DNA from: Pseudomonas sp. Gutcm_11s
Lineage (GTDB): Bacteria; Pseudomonadota; Gammaproteobacteria; Pseudomonadales; Pseudomonadaceae
Reading direction: 5' to 3'
DNA length: 64,000 nt
Assembly: GCF_028649395.1 (NCBI RefSeq)
Contig: NZ_JAQSUW010000009.1
Span: 265,989 to 329,988 of the forward strand
The notes below the pieces were generated by a model. It did not search any database. It was not told the origin of the DNA and worked only from the letters and a program-made list of their open reading frames with translations. This document shows, in pieces, positions 44,284-53,091 of this stretch (the first letter of the stretch is position 1; each line of letters begins with the position of its first letter). A program made the position numbers and the translations under genes.

Positions 44284-46410
44284 CTACACCCTGAACTGAT
44301 TGATCAACCGTCGCTGCTGCTCGGCCAGCTTGGTCAGCTCGGCGCTCGCCTGGCTGGCCTCGTCGGCGCCACCGGCCACCTCGCCGGCCACCTGGCCGAT
44401 ATTGGTGACGTTGCGGTTGATGTCCTCGGCCACCGCGCTCTGTTCCTCGGCGGCACTGGCGATCTGGGTGTTCATGTCGTTGATCACCGATACCGCCTGG
44501 GTGATCGATTCCAGCGCCTCGGCAGCGATCTGCGCCTGCTGCACGCTGTCGTCGGTACGCGCCTGGCTCTGCTCCATCACGTTAACCACCTCGCGGGTGC
44601 CGTTCTGCAGCTGCTGGATCATGCTCTGGATCTCTTCGGTGGCCTGTTGGGTCTTCTGCGCGAGATTGCGCACCTCGTCGGCTACCACGGCGAAGCCGCG
44701 GCCCTGCTCGCCGGCGCGCGCTGCCTCGATGGCGGCGTTGAGGGCCAGCAGGTTGGTCTGCTCGGCGATGCCGCGGATCGCCACCAGAATGGCGTTGATG
44801 TTCTCGCTGTCCCGCGCCAGGGTCTGCACCACGCCCACGGCGCGGCCGATTTCGCTGGCCAGCCCGGAAATTGCCTTGGCGGTACCCTCGACGATGCGCT
44901 TGCCGTCATTGGCTGAGCGGTCGGCGTGGTTGGCGGCTTCGGCCGCCTGGGTGGCGTTGCGTGCCACGTCCTGGGCGGTAGCGCTCATTTCCTGCACGGC
45001 GGTAGCGACCTGGTCGATCTCCGCCATCTGTTTCTGCACGCCCTGGTTGGTGCGGATGGCGATGTCGGCGGTGTACTCCGAGGAGTCGCTGACCTTCTGC
45101 ACCGAGGTCACCACGTCGCGGATCATGCCCTGCAGCTTGCCGAGGAAGGCGTTGAAGCCGCCGGCGATCTGCCCGAGTTCGTCGCTACGGTCGACCTGCA
45201 GGCGCACGGTGAGGTCGCCGTCGCCCTTGGCGATATCGTTGAGCATGCCGACCATCTGCCGCAGCGGCCGGGCGATGCCATAGCCGACGAACCAGATCAC
45301 GACCAGGCCGAGGGCCGCGATCAGAAGCCCCACTACGCTCATGCCGAAGATGTCCTGGTTGCGCTGTTCTGCCAGCTCCTCCTGCAGCTTGATCAGGTCG
45401 GCATAAACGGCGCTCTGCGGAAGTTGCAGGAGCAGGGTCCAGCGAGTCTGGGTATCGCCGATGGTGAAGGGCATCAGCAGCTGGATCAGGTCCTTTGCAT
45501 CGTCTTCGCTGAAGTGGGCCTGGCCTGCCTGCAGGCCCTTCAGATCGCCGAGGTTGCCGATCACCTGTTCGCTGGGCTCGCCGAGCTTTCCAGCGTCCTG
45601 AGTGAAGGCCACCAGGCGGCCATTGCTGGAGATCAGCGCCATCTCTCCTGCGCCGTCATAAAGCTGGGCATCGGCGGCTTTCAGCAGCTCCTGGATGAAG
45701 TCCAGAGCCAGGTCGGCACCGACTACACCGCGAAATTGTCCGTTGACTAGAATTGGTACGTTGAACGACGCCATCATCACCATCTTGCCATCCATCTCAT
45801 ACGGGGCCGGGTCGATGATGCAGGTGCCCTTGGTCTCCCTCGGGCACAGGTAGTACTCCCCGGCGCGCACGCCAGTAGGTAGCAGCTTGGGATTCTCCAT
45901 GTCGGAGCCCAGGGGCTCCACGGAAGGTTGGCCATTCTTGCGGTACCACCAGGGCATGAATCGGCCGCTGTCGTCATAGCCGGGCTGATTGGCGTACAGG
46001 TTGTCGTCCTGGTCGAAGGCGTTGGGCTCCCAGCCAACATAGACGTCGAGCAGCTTGGGATTCTTAACCACGGCGTTGCGCAGCAGGTTGTTCAGCTCCT
46101 CGCGGCTTATGCCAAACAGGGCGGAGCCGCTTGCATCGGTCTCGCCCATCAGAGCGTTTGTCTGGGCGATGTTCCCGGCCACCGCCAGTGGGTATTCCAG
46201 TTCGCGCTGGATCTGACTGACCTGTGCCTGTGCCAGGGTCTTCAGGCGATCTTCGATGATGTGCGTGAGCAGGCCTTCGGTCTGCTCACGCACGGTTTGC
46301 TGGGTCCGGGCTCCCGAGAACAGCGAGTACAGCACCAACGCCACGACGACTGCCAGCACGCTGGCACCTGCGAGGAACGCGACGGAAAGCTGGATGGACT
46401 TGAATCGCAT
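44284..46410 (-). CDS. Methyl-accepting chemotaxis protein with dCache-type sensor
   Basis: The product has 708 residues from ATG 46410 ([15 protein letters not shown]). It has an N-terminal membrane helix (about 9-30), a large periplasmic domain of roughly 310 residues with the double-Cache pattern ([52 protein letters not shown]), a second membrane helix (about 352-375), a HAMP domain ([23 protein letters not shown]) and the cytoplasmic signalling hairpin with [21 protein letters not shown]. The C-terminus lacks a CheR-docking pentapeptide. The [13 protein letters not shown] pattern occurs in Pseudomonas receptors for amines or amino acids, but the ligand is not determined. An in-frame extension upstream is rejected because it has no membrane segment before this one. 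Confidence 0.92.
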   Translation of the reverse strand: MRFKSIQLSVAFLAGASVLAVVVALVLYSLFSGARTQQTVREQTEGLLTHIIEDRLKTLAQAQVSQIQRELEYPLAVAGNIAQTNALMGETDASGSALFGISREELNNLLRNAVVKNPKLLDVYVGWEPNAFDQDDNLYANQPGYDDSGRFMPWWYRKNGQPSVEPLGSDMENPKLLPTGVRAGEYYLCPRETKGTCIIDPAPYEMDGKMVMMASFNVPILVNGQFRGVVGADLALDFIQELLKAADAQLYDGAGEMALISSNGRLVAFTQDAGKLGEPSEQVIGNLGDLKGLQAGQAHFSEDDAKDLIQLLMPFTIGDTQTRWTLLLQLPQSAVYADLIKLQEELAEQRNQDIFGMSVVGLLIAALGLVVIWFVGYGIARPLRQMVGMLNDIAKGDGDLTVRLQVDRSDELGQIAGGFNAFLGKLQGMIRDVVTSVQKVSDSSEYTADIAIRTNQGVQKQMAEIDQVATAVQEMSATAQDVARNATQAAEAANHADRSANDGKRIVEGTAKAISGLASEIGRAVGVVQTLARDSENINAILVAIRGIAEQTNLLALNAAIEAARAGEQGRGFAVVADEVRNLAQKTQQATEEIQSMIQQLQNGTREVVNVMEQSQARTDDSVQQAQIAAEALESITQAVSVINDMNTQIASAAEEQSAVAEDINRNVTNIGQVAGEVAGGADEASQASAELTKLAEQQRRLINQFRV

Positions 46411-46585
46411 AGGGACTCCACTCGGTCGGGTTGTACCTGTCCCTGGCTTATCGGCTCTGCTGTGCAAAAGCATTAGCGCCTCTGCAACTAGCAAAGATGG
46501 CCGACGGTCAGAGTGCAAGCGGGAGCATTGTCCCGCGACGCCGGGCGCCATAGCATACGTCGCCTGCATTTCCCGGAGATCTGAT

Positions 46586-47401
46586 ATGCACCCCCTGTTT
46601 CGTCTGACCGCCCTGGCCGGTCTCTCCCTGCTGACCGCCTGCCAGTCGGTGAACACCACCAGCGGTGGCGCCGTGGGTGTGGAGCGCAAGCAGTACATGT
46701 TCAGCATGCTGTCGGCCCAGGAGGTGGACAGCATGTATTCGCAGGCCTATCAGCAGACGCTCAGCGAGGCGTCGAGCAAGGGCGTGCTGGACAAGAACAG
46801 CAAGAACGCCAAGCGCGTCCAGGCTATCGCCAAGCGCTTGATCGCCCAGGCCCCGGTGTTCCGCGCCGATGCTGCGCAGTGGGACTGGCAGGTCAACCTG
46901 ATCGACAGCGAAGAGCTCAATGCCAACTGCGGCCCCGGCGGCAAGATCATCGTCTATAGCGGGCTGATCGAGCAGCTGCAGCTGAGCGACGCCGAGCTGG
47001 CCGCGGTGATGGGCCACGAGATCGCCCACGCCCTGCGCGAACACAGCCGCGAGGCCATGTCCAAGGCCTACGGCACGCAGATGGCGACCCAGGTGGGGGC
47101 GGCGCTGCTGGGGCTGGGAGAGGCTGGCAAGCAGATGGCCGATACCGGCGTGGAATACCTGATGACCCTGCCCAACAGCCGCTCCAACGAGAACGAGGCC
47201 GACATCATCGGCCTGGAGCTATCGGCGCGCGCGGGCTACGACCCGAACGCGGCGATCAGCCTGTGGCAGAAGATGAGCAAGGCCGGTGGCGGCGCACCGC
47301 CGGAGTTCATGAGCACTCACCCGTCGTCGAACAGCCGCATTGCCGCGCTGCAGGCGGCTATCCCGAAGGTGATGCCGCTCTACGAGCAGGCCAGGAAGTA
47401 A
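46586..47401 (+). CDS. M48-family metallopeptidase lipoprotein
   Basis: The protein has 271 residues from ATG 46586, with CCGGAG upstream. A lipoprotein signal is clear: [19 protein letters not shown], with the lipobox Cys19. The peptidase domain contains [17 protein letters not shown] (HExxH, two zinc His and catalytic Glu) and a downstream Glu in [12 protein letters not shown] that gives the third ligand. It resembles E. coli LoiP/YcaL-type outer-membrane proteases that clear misfolded outer-membrane proteins. It is a single gene divergent from the chemoreceptor and ends in a bidirectional terminator. Substrate unknown; a role in outer-membrane quality control is inferred. Confidence 0.9.
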   Translation: MHPLFRLTALAGLSLLTACQSVNTTSGGAVGVERKQYMFSMLSAQEVDSMYSQAYQQTLSEASSKGVLDKNSKNAKRVQAIAKRLIAQAPVFRADAAQWDWQVNLIDSEELNANCGPGGKIIVYSGLIEQLQLSDAELAAVMGHEIAHALREHSREAMSKAYGTQMATQVGAALLGLGEAGKQMADTGVEYLMTLPNSRSNENEADIIGLELSARAGYDPNAAISLWQKMSKAGGGAPPEFMSTHPSSNSRIAALQAAIPKVMPLYEQARK

Positions 47402-47409
47402 CGAAAGAA

Positions 47410-47431
47410 AACGGCGCCTGAGGGCGCCGTT
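47410..47431 (-). terminator. Bidirectional terminator between M48 and SnoaL genes
   Basis: A 9-bp stem (47410-47418 with 47423-47431) with a short loop lies between convergent genes. The better T-rich tract follows in the leftward direction; rightward the tract is weak. Confidence 0.75.
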
Positions 47432-47437
47432 GTCATT

Positions 47438-47881
47438 TCAGGGCAGGGCCTTCTCGGCGAAGGGACGGGTCTCCAGGCCCAGTTGGGCGCGGAAGCTCTC
47501 CATGTCGAACATGGTGCAGATCTCGCGGATATCGCCATTCGGCGCCAGGGTCCAGAAGGCCATGGCCGAGATGCTCAGCACCTTGTCGCTGGGCGGGTAG
47601 CCCAGGGCTGGTTTCTCGATGGTGCCGATCAGGGTGCTCCAGGTGACGACCTTGTTGCCCTCGGCCAGGCACTCTTCGACCACCACCTCGAGCTCGGGCA
47701 TGGCCAGGCGTATCTCCTGGACCATCTGGGCGAAGGCGGTGCTGTTCAGCGGGCGGCCGAGGAACGAACTCTTGTAGAGGAAGTCAGGGCTGTGCATCTG
47801 CTCGGCGAGCGCCAGGCGACCCTTGTTCCAGGTCAGGTCGATGTGCTGGCGCACACGCTTCTTGAGGTCTTCCAGTGACAT
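47438..47881 (-). CDS. SnoaL-like/ester cyclase-family protein
   Basis: The 147-residue protein has the NTF2-like cone fold pattern: an N-terminal helix (DLKKRVRQHIDLTWNKGRLALAEQMHSPDFLYKS), strands with VVVEECLAEGNKVVTWSTLIGTIE, and the end MAFWTLAPNGDIREICTMFDMESFRAQLG. SnoaL-like proteins bind small hydrophobic ligands and may be cyclases, isomerases or binding proteins; many are of unknown function. It is a single gene 103 bp from the next leftward gene. No partner for polyketide chemistry is near. Function is unassigned. Confidence 0.8.
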   Translation of the reverse strand: MSLEDLKKRVRQHIDLTWNKGRLALAEQMHSPDFLYKSSFLGRPLNSTAFAQMVQEIRLAMPELEVVVEECLAEGNKVVTWSTLIGTIEKPALGYPPSDKVLSISAMAFWTLAPNGDIREICTMFDMESFRAQLGLETRPFAEKALP

Positions 47882-47951
47882 CTTGTGCTCCTTGCATGCT
47901 GGTACTGCGCAATCCGTTGCACAGATTACCAGCCGCCTGCCGGTTGGCAGA

Positions 47952-47977
47952 GCCCCCGGGCGAAGCCGGCTCCTGCG
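47952..47977. repeat. REP-like element
   Basis: The leftward strand carries GCAGGAGCCGGCTTCGCC followed by CGGGGGCT, resembling the Pseudomonas REP family (GTAGGAGCCGGCTTGCCGG type) with a short imperfect palindrome. It lies in the gap between the SnoaL-like gene and the GDT1 gene. Only one copy is seen in the window. Confidence 0.5.
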
Positions 47978-47984
47978 TCGAGCG

Positions 47985-48569
47985 TTATAGCCCGACGCCG
48001 AAACCCAGTGCCTGACAGGTTGCGTACACGGCCAGGGCGGCGAAGGCGAGGGCGGCCAGGCGACGAATGAGCGTCAGCGGCAGACGGTCGGCAGCGAAGT
48101 TGCCGGCCAGCACCACCGGCACGTTGGCGACCAGCATGCCCAGGGTGGTGCCGATCACCACCATGACGAAGTCCGGGTACTGCGCTGCCAGCATCACGGT
48201 GGCGATCTGGGTCTTGTCGCCCATTTCGGCGAGGAAGAAGGCGATCAGCGTGGTGAGGAAGGGGCCGAAGCGCTTGAGGTGCGATTCTTCGTCATCGTCC
48301 AGCTTGTCCGGCACCAGGGTCCACAGAGCCACGGCGGCGAAGCAGGCGGCGAGGATCCAGCTCAGGGTGGTCGGGGAGAAGAAGCCGGCGACCCAGTTGC
48401 CCACGGCGCCTGCGGCGAAATGATTGGCCAGGGTGGCGACGACGATGCCCCAGATGATTGGCCAGGGCTTGCGGAAGCGTGCGGCGAGGAGCAGGGCGAG
48501 CAGCTGCGTCTTGTCACCGATTTCGGCGAGAGCAACGATTCCGGTGGGGACGAACAGGGATTCCAACAT
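47985..48569 (-). CDS. GDT1/TMEM165-family manganese transporter
   Basis: The 194-residue protein belongs to UPF0016, whose members transport Mn2+ (and Ca2+) across membranes; bacterial members export Mn2+. It has six or seven hydrophobic segments arranged as two homologous halves. Each half carries the family signature: ALAEIGDKTQLLALLL near residue 15 and FFLAEMGDKTQIATVMLAA near residue 113 (ExGDKT twice). It is preceded by a yybP-ykoY Mn2+ riboswitch, so manganese is the probable signal and substrate. ATG 48569 has AGGA 7 bases upstream. It corresponds to genes named mneA in some bacteria; the name is not used here because orthology was not tested. Confidence 0.92.
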   Translation of the reverse strand: MLESLFVPTGIVALAEIGDKTQLLALLLAARFRKPWPIIWGIVVATLANHFAAGAVGNWVAGFFSPTTLSWILAACFAAVALWTLVPDKLDDDEESHLKRFGPFLTTLIAFFLAEMGDKTQIATVMLAAQYPDFVMVVIGTTLGMLVANVPVVLAGNFAADRLPLTLIRRLAALAFAALAVYATCQALGFGVGL

Positions 48570-48588
48570 CAGGCGTTCCTACAGGGGC

Positions 48589-48768
48589 GGGTTTGACTGT
48601 TCTATGACACGTACTACCTCCCCGCCCCGGGTTGAGGTGTGCGTGTCATAGGTCTTGTCAAACCCCAGGCCGCGCGGGCCTTGGGTCGCATGCGCCATGC
48701 TCTGCTGAGCAAGTGTGTTGACGCACGCCGGGTGAGCTGGCGCTCACGGGAGACTACTCCCCTAGGAC
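48589..48768 (-). promoter_or_regulatory. yybP-ykoY manganese riboswitch with competing hairpin
   Basis: In leftward reading, GTCCTAG (48762-48768) and CTATGAC (48645-48651) form the closing stem P1 around an aptamer. The conserved GGGGAGTAG lies at 48754-48762, and CAACACACTTG and GCATGCGACCC further on match the yybP-ykoY consensus, whose members bind Mn2+. The 3' side of the aptamer can instead pair with the expression platform: CTATGACACG (48642-48651) with CGTGTCATAG (48602-48611), plus GGGTTTGAC (48657-48665) with GTCAAACCC (48589-48597). Aptamer and long hairpin are mutually exclusive. The gene's ribosome site is 8 bases past the end of the hairpin. The direction of switching is not proven; activation by Mn is expected for the family. 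Confidence 0.85.
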
Positions 48769-48806
48769 GGCGCGCATTGTGCCCAAAGCGCGCCGGGGAG
48801 GCAACC

Positions 48807-50270
48807 TCACTCGTCGGTCGGGCGCACATCCATCTCGCGGTAGGCGACCAGGCGGCTGCCGTTCTTCAGGCGGTAGCCGAACCAGATGGCGAGGAACAGC
48901 GGCAGGCTGATGTAGGTGGCGATCAGGCCGGCCCAGTCGATCTCATGGGCGATGAACGCCTGGTAGTTCTGCCCCAGGGTGATGACCAGGCACAGGCTGA
49001 AGGCGAACAGCGGGCCGAAGGGGAACAGCTTGGCCCGGTAGGGCAAGTCTTCCAGGCGCCCGCCCTGGGCCAGGTAGCCTTTGCGGAAGCGGTAGTGGGA
49101 CACGGCGATGCCCAGCCAGGCGATGAAACCGCACATGCCCGAGGTGTTGAGCAGCCAGGTGTACAGGGTGCTGTCGCCGACGATGGAGGTGAAGAAGCAC
49201 AGCGCGCCGACCAGGGTGGTGGCGTACAGCGCATTGCGCGGCACACCGCTGGCGGACAGGCTGGCGAACAGGCGCGGCGCCTTGCCCTGCTTGGCCAGGT
49301 TGTAGAGCATGCGGGTCGAGGCGTACATGCCCGAGTTGCCGGCCGAGAGGATGGCGGTGAGGATCACCGCGTTCATCACGCTGGCCGCGGCGGCGAAGCC
49401 GGCACGTTCGAACAGCAGGGTGAAGGGCGACACGCTGATGTCGCTGGCATCGTTCTGCAGCAGGCTGGGGTCGGTGTAGGGGATCAGCATGCCGATCACG
49501 AAGATCGCCAGGATGTAGAACATCAGGATGCGCCAGAACACCTGGCGGATGGCGATGGGGATGTTCTTGCGCGGGTTCTCCGACTCGCCGGCGGCGATGC
49601 CGATCAGCTCGGTACCCTGGAACGAGAAGCCGGCGATCATCGCTACCCCGACCATGGCCTGCAGGCCGCCGACGAAGGGTGCGTCACCCGTGGTGAAGTT
49701 GCTGAAGCCGGGGGATTCGATACCGCCCATGATGCCGAGGATGGTGGCCAGGCCGATGCCGATGAACACCACGACGGCCACCACCTTGATCAGGGCGAAC
49801 CAGAACTCGCTCTCGCCGAAGCCCTTCACCGAGACGAAGTTGAGCAGGAACATCAGGCCGAGGAACAGTGCGCTCCAGTAGATGCCCGGCACTTCCGGCA
49901 GCCAGAAGCTCATGATCAGCTGCGCCGCGACCAGCTCGGCGGCGATGGTCACCGCCCAGTTGTACCAGTAGTTCCAGCCCTGGGCGAAGCCGAAGCCTTC
50001 GTCGACGAAGCGGCTGCCGTAGGTGCTGAACGAGCCCGATACCGGCATGTGTGCGGCCATCTCACCGAGGCTGGTCATCAGGAAGTACACCATCACCCCG
50101 ATCAGTGCGTAGGCCAGCAGCGCTCCGCCCGGCCCGGCCGTGGCCACCGTGGCGCCGGAGGCGACGAACAGGCCGGTGCCGATCGAGCCGCCGATGGCGA
50201 TCATGTTCAGGTGCCGCGGCTTCAGCGAGCGCTGCAGATGAGGCTGGTTGGTGCTGGGTGTATCGGTCAC
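48807..50270 (-). CDS. lysP: Lysine-specific permease LysP-like
   Basis: This 487-residue APC-superfamily permease has twelve membrane segments and resembles E. coli LysP over its whole length. Shared stretches include RHLNMIAIGGSIGTGLFVASGAT, LMTSLGEMAAHMPVSGSF, SFQGTELIGIAAGESENPRKN and NTSGMCGFIAWLGIAVSHYRFR. LysP imports lysine and, in E. coli, inhibits the CadC regulator. The order hprA-rsmC-lysP matches PA4626-4628. The gene ends 39 bp before the riboswitch, so read-through could reach the GDT1 gene. Specificity for lysine is inferred from similarity. Confidence 0.9.
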   Translation of the reverse strand: MTDTPSTNQPHLQRSLKPRHLNMIAIGGSIGTGLFVASGATVATAGPGGALLAYALIGVMVYFLMTSLGEMAAHMPVSGSFSTYGSRFVDEGFGFAQGWNYWYNWAVTIAAELVAAQLIMSFWLPEVPGIYWSALFLGLMFLLNFVSVKGFGESEFWFALIKVVAVVVFIGIGLATILGIMGGIESPGFSNFTTGDAPFVGGLQAMVGVAMIAGFSFQGTELIGIAAGESENPRKNIPIAIRQVFWRILMFYILAIFVIGMLIPYTDPSLLQNDASDISVSPFTLLFERAGFAAAASVMNAVILTAILSAGNSGMYASTRMLYNLAKQGKAPRLFASLSASGVPRNALYATTLVGALCFFTSIVGDSTLYTWLLNTSGMCGFIAWLGIAVSHYRFRKGYLAQGGRLEDLPYRAKLFPFGPLFAFSLCLVITLGQNYQAFIAHEIDWAGLIATYISLPLFLAIWFGYRLKNGSRLVAYREMDVRPTDE

Positions 50271-50329
50271 AAAAGGGCTCCGGGGCGGTCCACGAAGGTG
50301 GCCGCCTGAGTATGGTCGAGGATGGGGGA

Positions 50330-51328
50330 TCAGCCGCGGCGGGCGCTGTAGATGCGGAAACCGTCGCCTTCGCTAAGGGTCTTGCAGGGCCCCAGGTGCT
50401 GTTCGATCAGCGGCGGGTACTTGAGGAAGCTGTTGGCCACCAGGCGCAGCTCGCCGCCTTTGTTCAGGTGGCGAGCGGCCTCGCGCAGCAGGTGCTCGCT
50501 GGCCTGGTAGTCGGTATGCACGCCGGTGTGGAACGGCGGGTTGCTGACGATGGCGGCGAGGCCTGCGGGGGCTGCATCGATACCGTCACCGGCGATCACC
50601 TCGGCTTCCAGTCCGTTGGCGGCGAGGGTCAGGCGGCTGCTCTCGACGGCGAAGGCATCGACGTCGAGCAGGGTCAGCTGGCTCTGCGGATAACGGCGCT
50701 TGAGCGTGGCACCGAGGATGCCGGCGCCGCAGCCGAAGTCGAGCAGATGGCCCTGTGGCAGGCCGTCCAGCTGTTCCAGCAGCAGGGCACTGCCGCGGTC
50801 CAGGCGGCCGTGGCTGAACACGCCGGGTAGGCTCAGGACCTGCAGCGGACCGTCGGCCAGCGGCAGCTCGAAGCGCTGGGCGAGGGCATGTAGGTCGGGC
50901 GCTTCCGGTGCGTTGTCCACCGTGACCTGCCACAGCTGGCAGTGGCGCGCGCTGTCCAGCTTGCGCGGCTTGCCATAGGTGCTCAGCTGCTTGGCGGCGC
51001 GCTCGATGCCGCCGCGTTTCTCGCCGACCAGGTACAGCTCGCGGCCGGCCAGGCGCGCAGCCAGGGCCTGCAGCAGGTAGTCGGCAAGCTCGCGGGACTT
51101 GGGCAGGAACAGCACGGCGCTGTCGAAGGCTGCGTCGGGAGCCCGAGTGCCGAAGCGGCTGCGGCCGGCGAAGCGTGCTTCCAGGGTGTTCTGCTCGCCG
51201 GCGTGCCAGCTCCAGCCATGGGCGCGCGGCAGCTGGCCGAGCAGGTCGTCGGCCGGCAGGCCGGCCAGCAGCAGGTCGCCCTGGAACAGCTCGGCCTGGC
51301 GCAACAGCACCTCGCTTCGTGGGTCCAT
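50330..51328 (-). CDS. rsmC: Ribosomal RNA small-subunit methyltransferase RsmC-like
   Basis: RsmC methylates G1207 of 16S rRNA at N2. The 332-residue protein begins at [17 protein letters not shown] (51328). It has an N-terminal degenerate domain and a C-terminal SAM domain with [11 protein letters not shown] and the base-binding motif [10 protein letters not shown]; the NPPF tetrapeptide is typical for N2-guanine methylation. RlmG is a close alternative, but the length and NPPFH favour RsmC. It follows hprA (which lies upstream in the transcript) by 31 bp and precedes lysP by 59 bp. Confidence 0.88.
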   Translation of the reverse strand: MDPRSEVLLRQAELFQGDLLLAGLPADDLLGQLPRAHGWSWHAGEQNTLEARFAGRSRFGTRAPDAAFDSAVLFLPKSRELADYLLQALAARLAGRELYLVGEKRGGIERAAKQLSTYGKPRKLDSARHCQLWQVTVDNAPEAPDLHALAQRFELPLADGPLQVLSLPGVFSHGRLDRGSALLLEQLDGLPQGHLLDFGCGAGILGATLKRRYPQSQLTLLDVDAFAVESSRLTLAANGLEAEVIAGDGIDAAPAGLAAIVSNPPFHTGVHTDYQASEHLLREAARHLNKGGELRLVANSFLKYPPLIEQHLGPCKTLSEGDGFRIYSARRG

Positions 51329-51359
51329 GGCGATCTCCGGGTCAAAAAAGCTGCGTAGT

Positions 51360-52328
51360 TTACCCGCTGACCACGCGGATGGGGGCGCCGGAGAAGAACG
51401 CGTGAGCATTCTCCGACAGTTGGCCGACAATGCGCTGGCGGGCTTCGCGGCTGCCCCAGGCGTTGTGCGGGGTGATGATCAGGCGCGGGATGTCCGGCGC
51501 CAGCAGCGGGTTGCCGTTACGCGGCGGCTCCTCGCTGAGCACGTCGAACGCCGCGCCGCCCAGGTGGCCGGCGCGCAGTGCGTCGGCCAGGGCCTGCTCG
51601 TCGACCAGGCCGCCACGGGCGGTGTTGAGCAGCAGGGCATGGGGCTGCAGCAGGGCCAGCTCGGCGGCGCCGATCAGGTTGCGGGTCTGCTCGTTGAGCG
51701 GGCAGTGCAGGCTGAGGGCGTCGACCTGCGGCAGCAGCTCGCTCAGCGCCAGGCGGTCGGCGCGGGCGGGGCGGCCGGGCAGGGCGCCATACAGCACGCG
51801 CATGCCGAGGGCTTCGGCCAGGCGGGCGAAGGCGCCGCCCAGCTCTCCGTGACCGAGGATGCCGAGGGTCTTGCCCTGCAGCTCGATGATCGGGAAGTCC
51901 AGCAGGCAGAACTGGCTGGAGCGTTGCCAGGCGCCGTCGCGGACCGCCGCCTGGTAATCGGGCAGGCGAGTGGCCAGGGCGAGCAGCAACAGCAGCGCGT
52001 GCTGGGCGACCGAGGCGGTGCCGTAGCCCTGGCAGTTGGCCACGGTGATGCTGTGTTCGCGGGCGGCGGCCAGGTCAACGTTGTTGGTGCCGGTGGCGGA
52101 AACCAGGATCAGTTTCAGCTCGGGGCAGGCGGCCAGAGTGGCGGCGCTCAGGTGCACCTTGTTGCTGATCGCCACCTGGGCGCCTTGTAGGCGTTCGGCG
52201 ACCTGCTCGGCCGTGCAGGTGTCGTGCAGGACCAGCTCGCCGAACATCTGGCGCAGCGGAGCCATGTCGAGATCACCGAGGTCGAGGGAGCTGTGGTCGA
52301 GGAAGACCGCGCGGGGGCTATTGCTCAT
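51360..52328 (-). CDS. hprA: D-2-hydroxyacid dehydrogenase (HprA-like)
   Basis: This NAD(P)-dependent enzyme of 322 residues interconverts hydroxypyruvate and glycerate or related 2-ketoacids. Visible: [13 protein letters not shown] (dinucleotide site), [17 protein letters not shown] (catalytic Arg segment) and [13 protein letters not shown] (catalytic His). It begins at ATG 52328; in-frame extension to 52526 would cross the divergent gene's start. The assignment as HprA (PA4626) rests on synteny with rsmC and lysP; substrate is not proven. It starts a three-gene leftward set hprA-rsmC-lysP. Confidence 0.88.
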   Translation of the reverse strand: MSNSPRAVFLDHSSLDLGDLDMAPLRQMFGELVLHDTCTAEQVAERLQGAQVAISNKVHLSAATLAACPELKLILVSATGTNNVDLAAAREHSITVANCQGYGTASVAQHALLLLLALATRLPDYQAAVRDGAWQRSSQFCLLDFPIIELQGKTLGILGHGELGGAFARLAEALGMRVLYGALPGRPARADRLALSELLPQVDALSLHCPLNEQTRNLIGAAELALLQPHALLLNTARGGLVDEQALADALRAGHLGGAAFDVLSEEPPRNGNPLLAPDIPRLIITPHNAWGSREARQRIVGQLSENAHAFFSGAPIRVVSG

Positions 52329-52407
52329 CAGCTGTACCTGTCTGGATGCGTTGCAGTGGCGTAAGGTTGCCAGCCTGTTGTCCTGATTCCCACTATTCGG
52401 AGGTCGC

Positions 52408-53037
52408 ATGTACTGGGCGGAGTTTTTGACCGTGGCGCTGATCCACCTGCTGGCCGTGGCCAGTCCGGGGCCGGATTTCGCCATCGTCGTGCGCGAGAGC
52501 GTGGCCCATGGCCGCCGCGCGGGCACCTGGACGGCACTGGGCGTGGGTACCGGGATCTTCGTGCATGTGGCCTATTCGCTGCTGGGCATCGGCCTGATCG
52601 TGTCGCAGTCGATCGTGCTGTTCAATGCGCTGAAGTGGCTGGCGGCGGCCTACCTGTTCTACATCGGCATCAAGGCCCTGCGTGCCAAGCCGGCGGCGCC
52701 GGGCAGCCTGGACGTAGTTGGCGATGGCATCGAGCGCTCGCCGCGTGGCGCCTTCATGACCGGCTTCGTCACCAACGGCCTGAATCCCAAGGCCACGTTG
52801 TTCTTCCTCTCGCTGTTTACTGTGGTGATCAACCCGCACACGCCGCTGGCGGTGCAGGCCGGCTACGGCGTGTACCTGGCCTTCGCCACGGCGATCTGGT
52901 TCTGCCTGGTGGCACTGCTGTTCAGCCAGCGCCGGGTGCGTGCCGGTTTCGCGCGCATGGGCCACTGGTTCGACCGGCTGATGGGGGCGGTGCTGGTGGG
53001 ACTGGGGATCAAGCTGGCCTTTACCGAGCTGCGTTGA
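52408..53037 (+). CDS. LysE/RhtB-family amino-acid exporter
   Basis: The 209-residue protein has six hydrophobic segments and the family start AVASPGPDFAIVVRESVAHGRRAG, with FVTNGLNPKATLFFLSLFTVVINP in the middle. LysE/RhtB members export lysine, threonine, homoserine, leucine or others. It is divergent from hprA and convergent with the thiolase. The nearness of lysP raises lysine balance, but the family is too diverse for a substrate call. Confidence 0.9.
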   Translation: MYWAEFLTVALIHLLAVASPGPDFAIVVRESVAHGRRAGTWTALGVGTGIFVHVAYSLLGIGLIVSQSIVLFNALKWLAAAYLFYIGIKALRAKPAAPGSLDVVGDGIERSPRGAFMTGFVTNGLNPKATLFFLSLFTVVINPHTPLAVQAGYGVYLAFATAIWFCLVALLFSQRRVRAGFARMGHWFDRLMGAVLVGLGIKLAFTELR

Positions 53038-53051
53038 TCAGCCGCCCATAA

Positions 53052-53077
53052 AAAAGCCCCGCCTAGGCGGGGCTTTT
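53052..53077. terminator. Bidirectional intrinsic terminator
   Basis: A perfect 12-bp palindromic stem (53052-53063 with 53066-53077, apical CTAG) with A-rich and T-rich flanks lies between convergent LysE-type and thiolase genes and can serve both. Confidence 0.92.
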
Positions 53078-53091
53078 CATTTGCACGCTGC

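Noticed and set aside
46411..46734. An N-terminal extension of the chemoreceptor
   Set aside because: The extension has no membrane helix, overlaps the promoter region of the divergent lipoprotein gene, and receptors normally begin with the membrane anchor at ATG 46410.
48639..50309. A 556-codon + strand frame across the riboswitch and lysP
   Set aside because: It is antisense to lysP, lacks recognisable motifs and starts inside a structured RNA. The LysP frame is full length and strongly similar to the E. coli protein.
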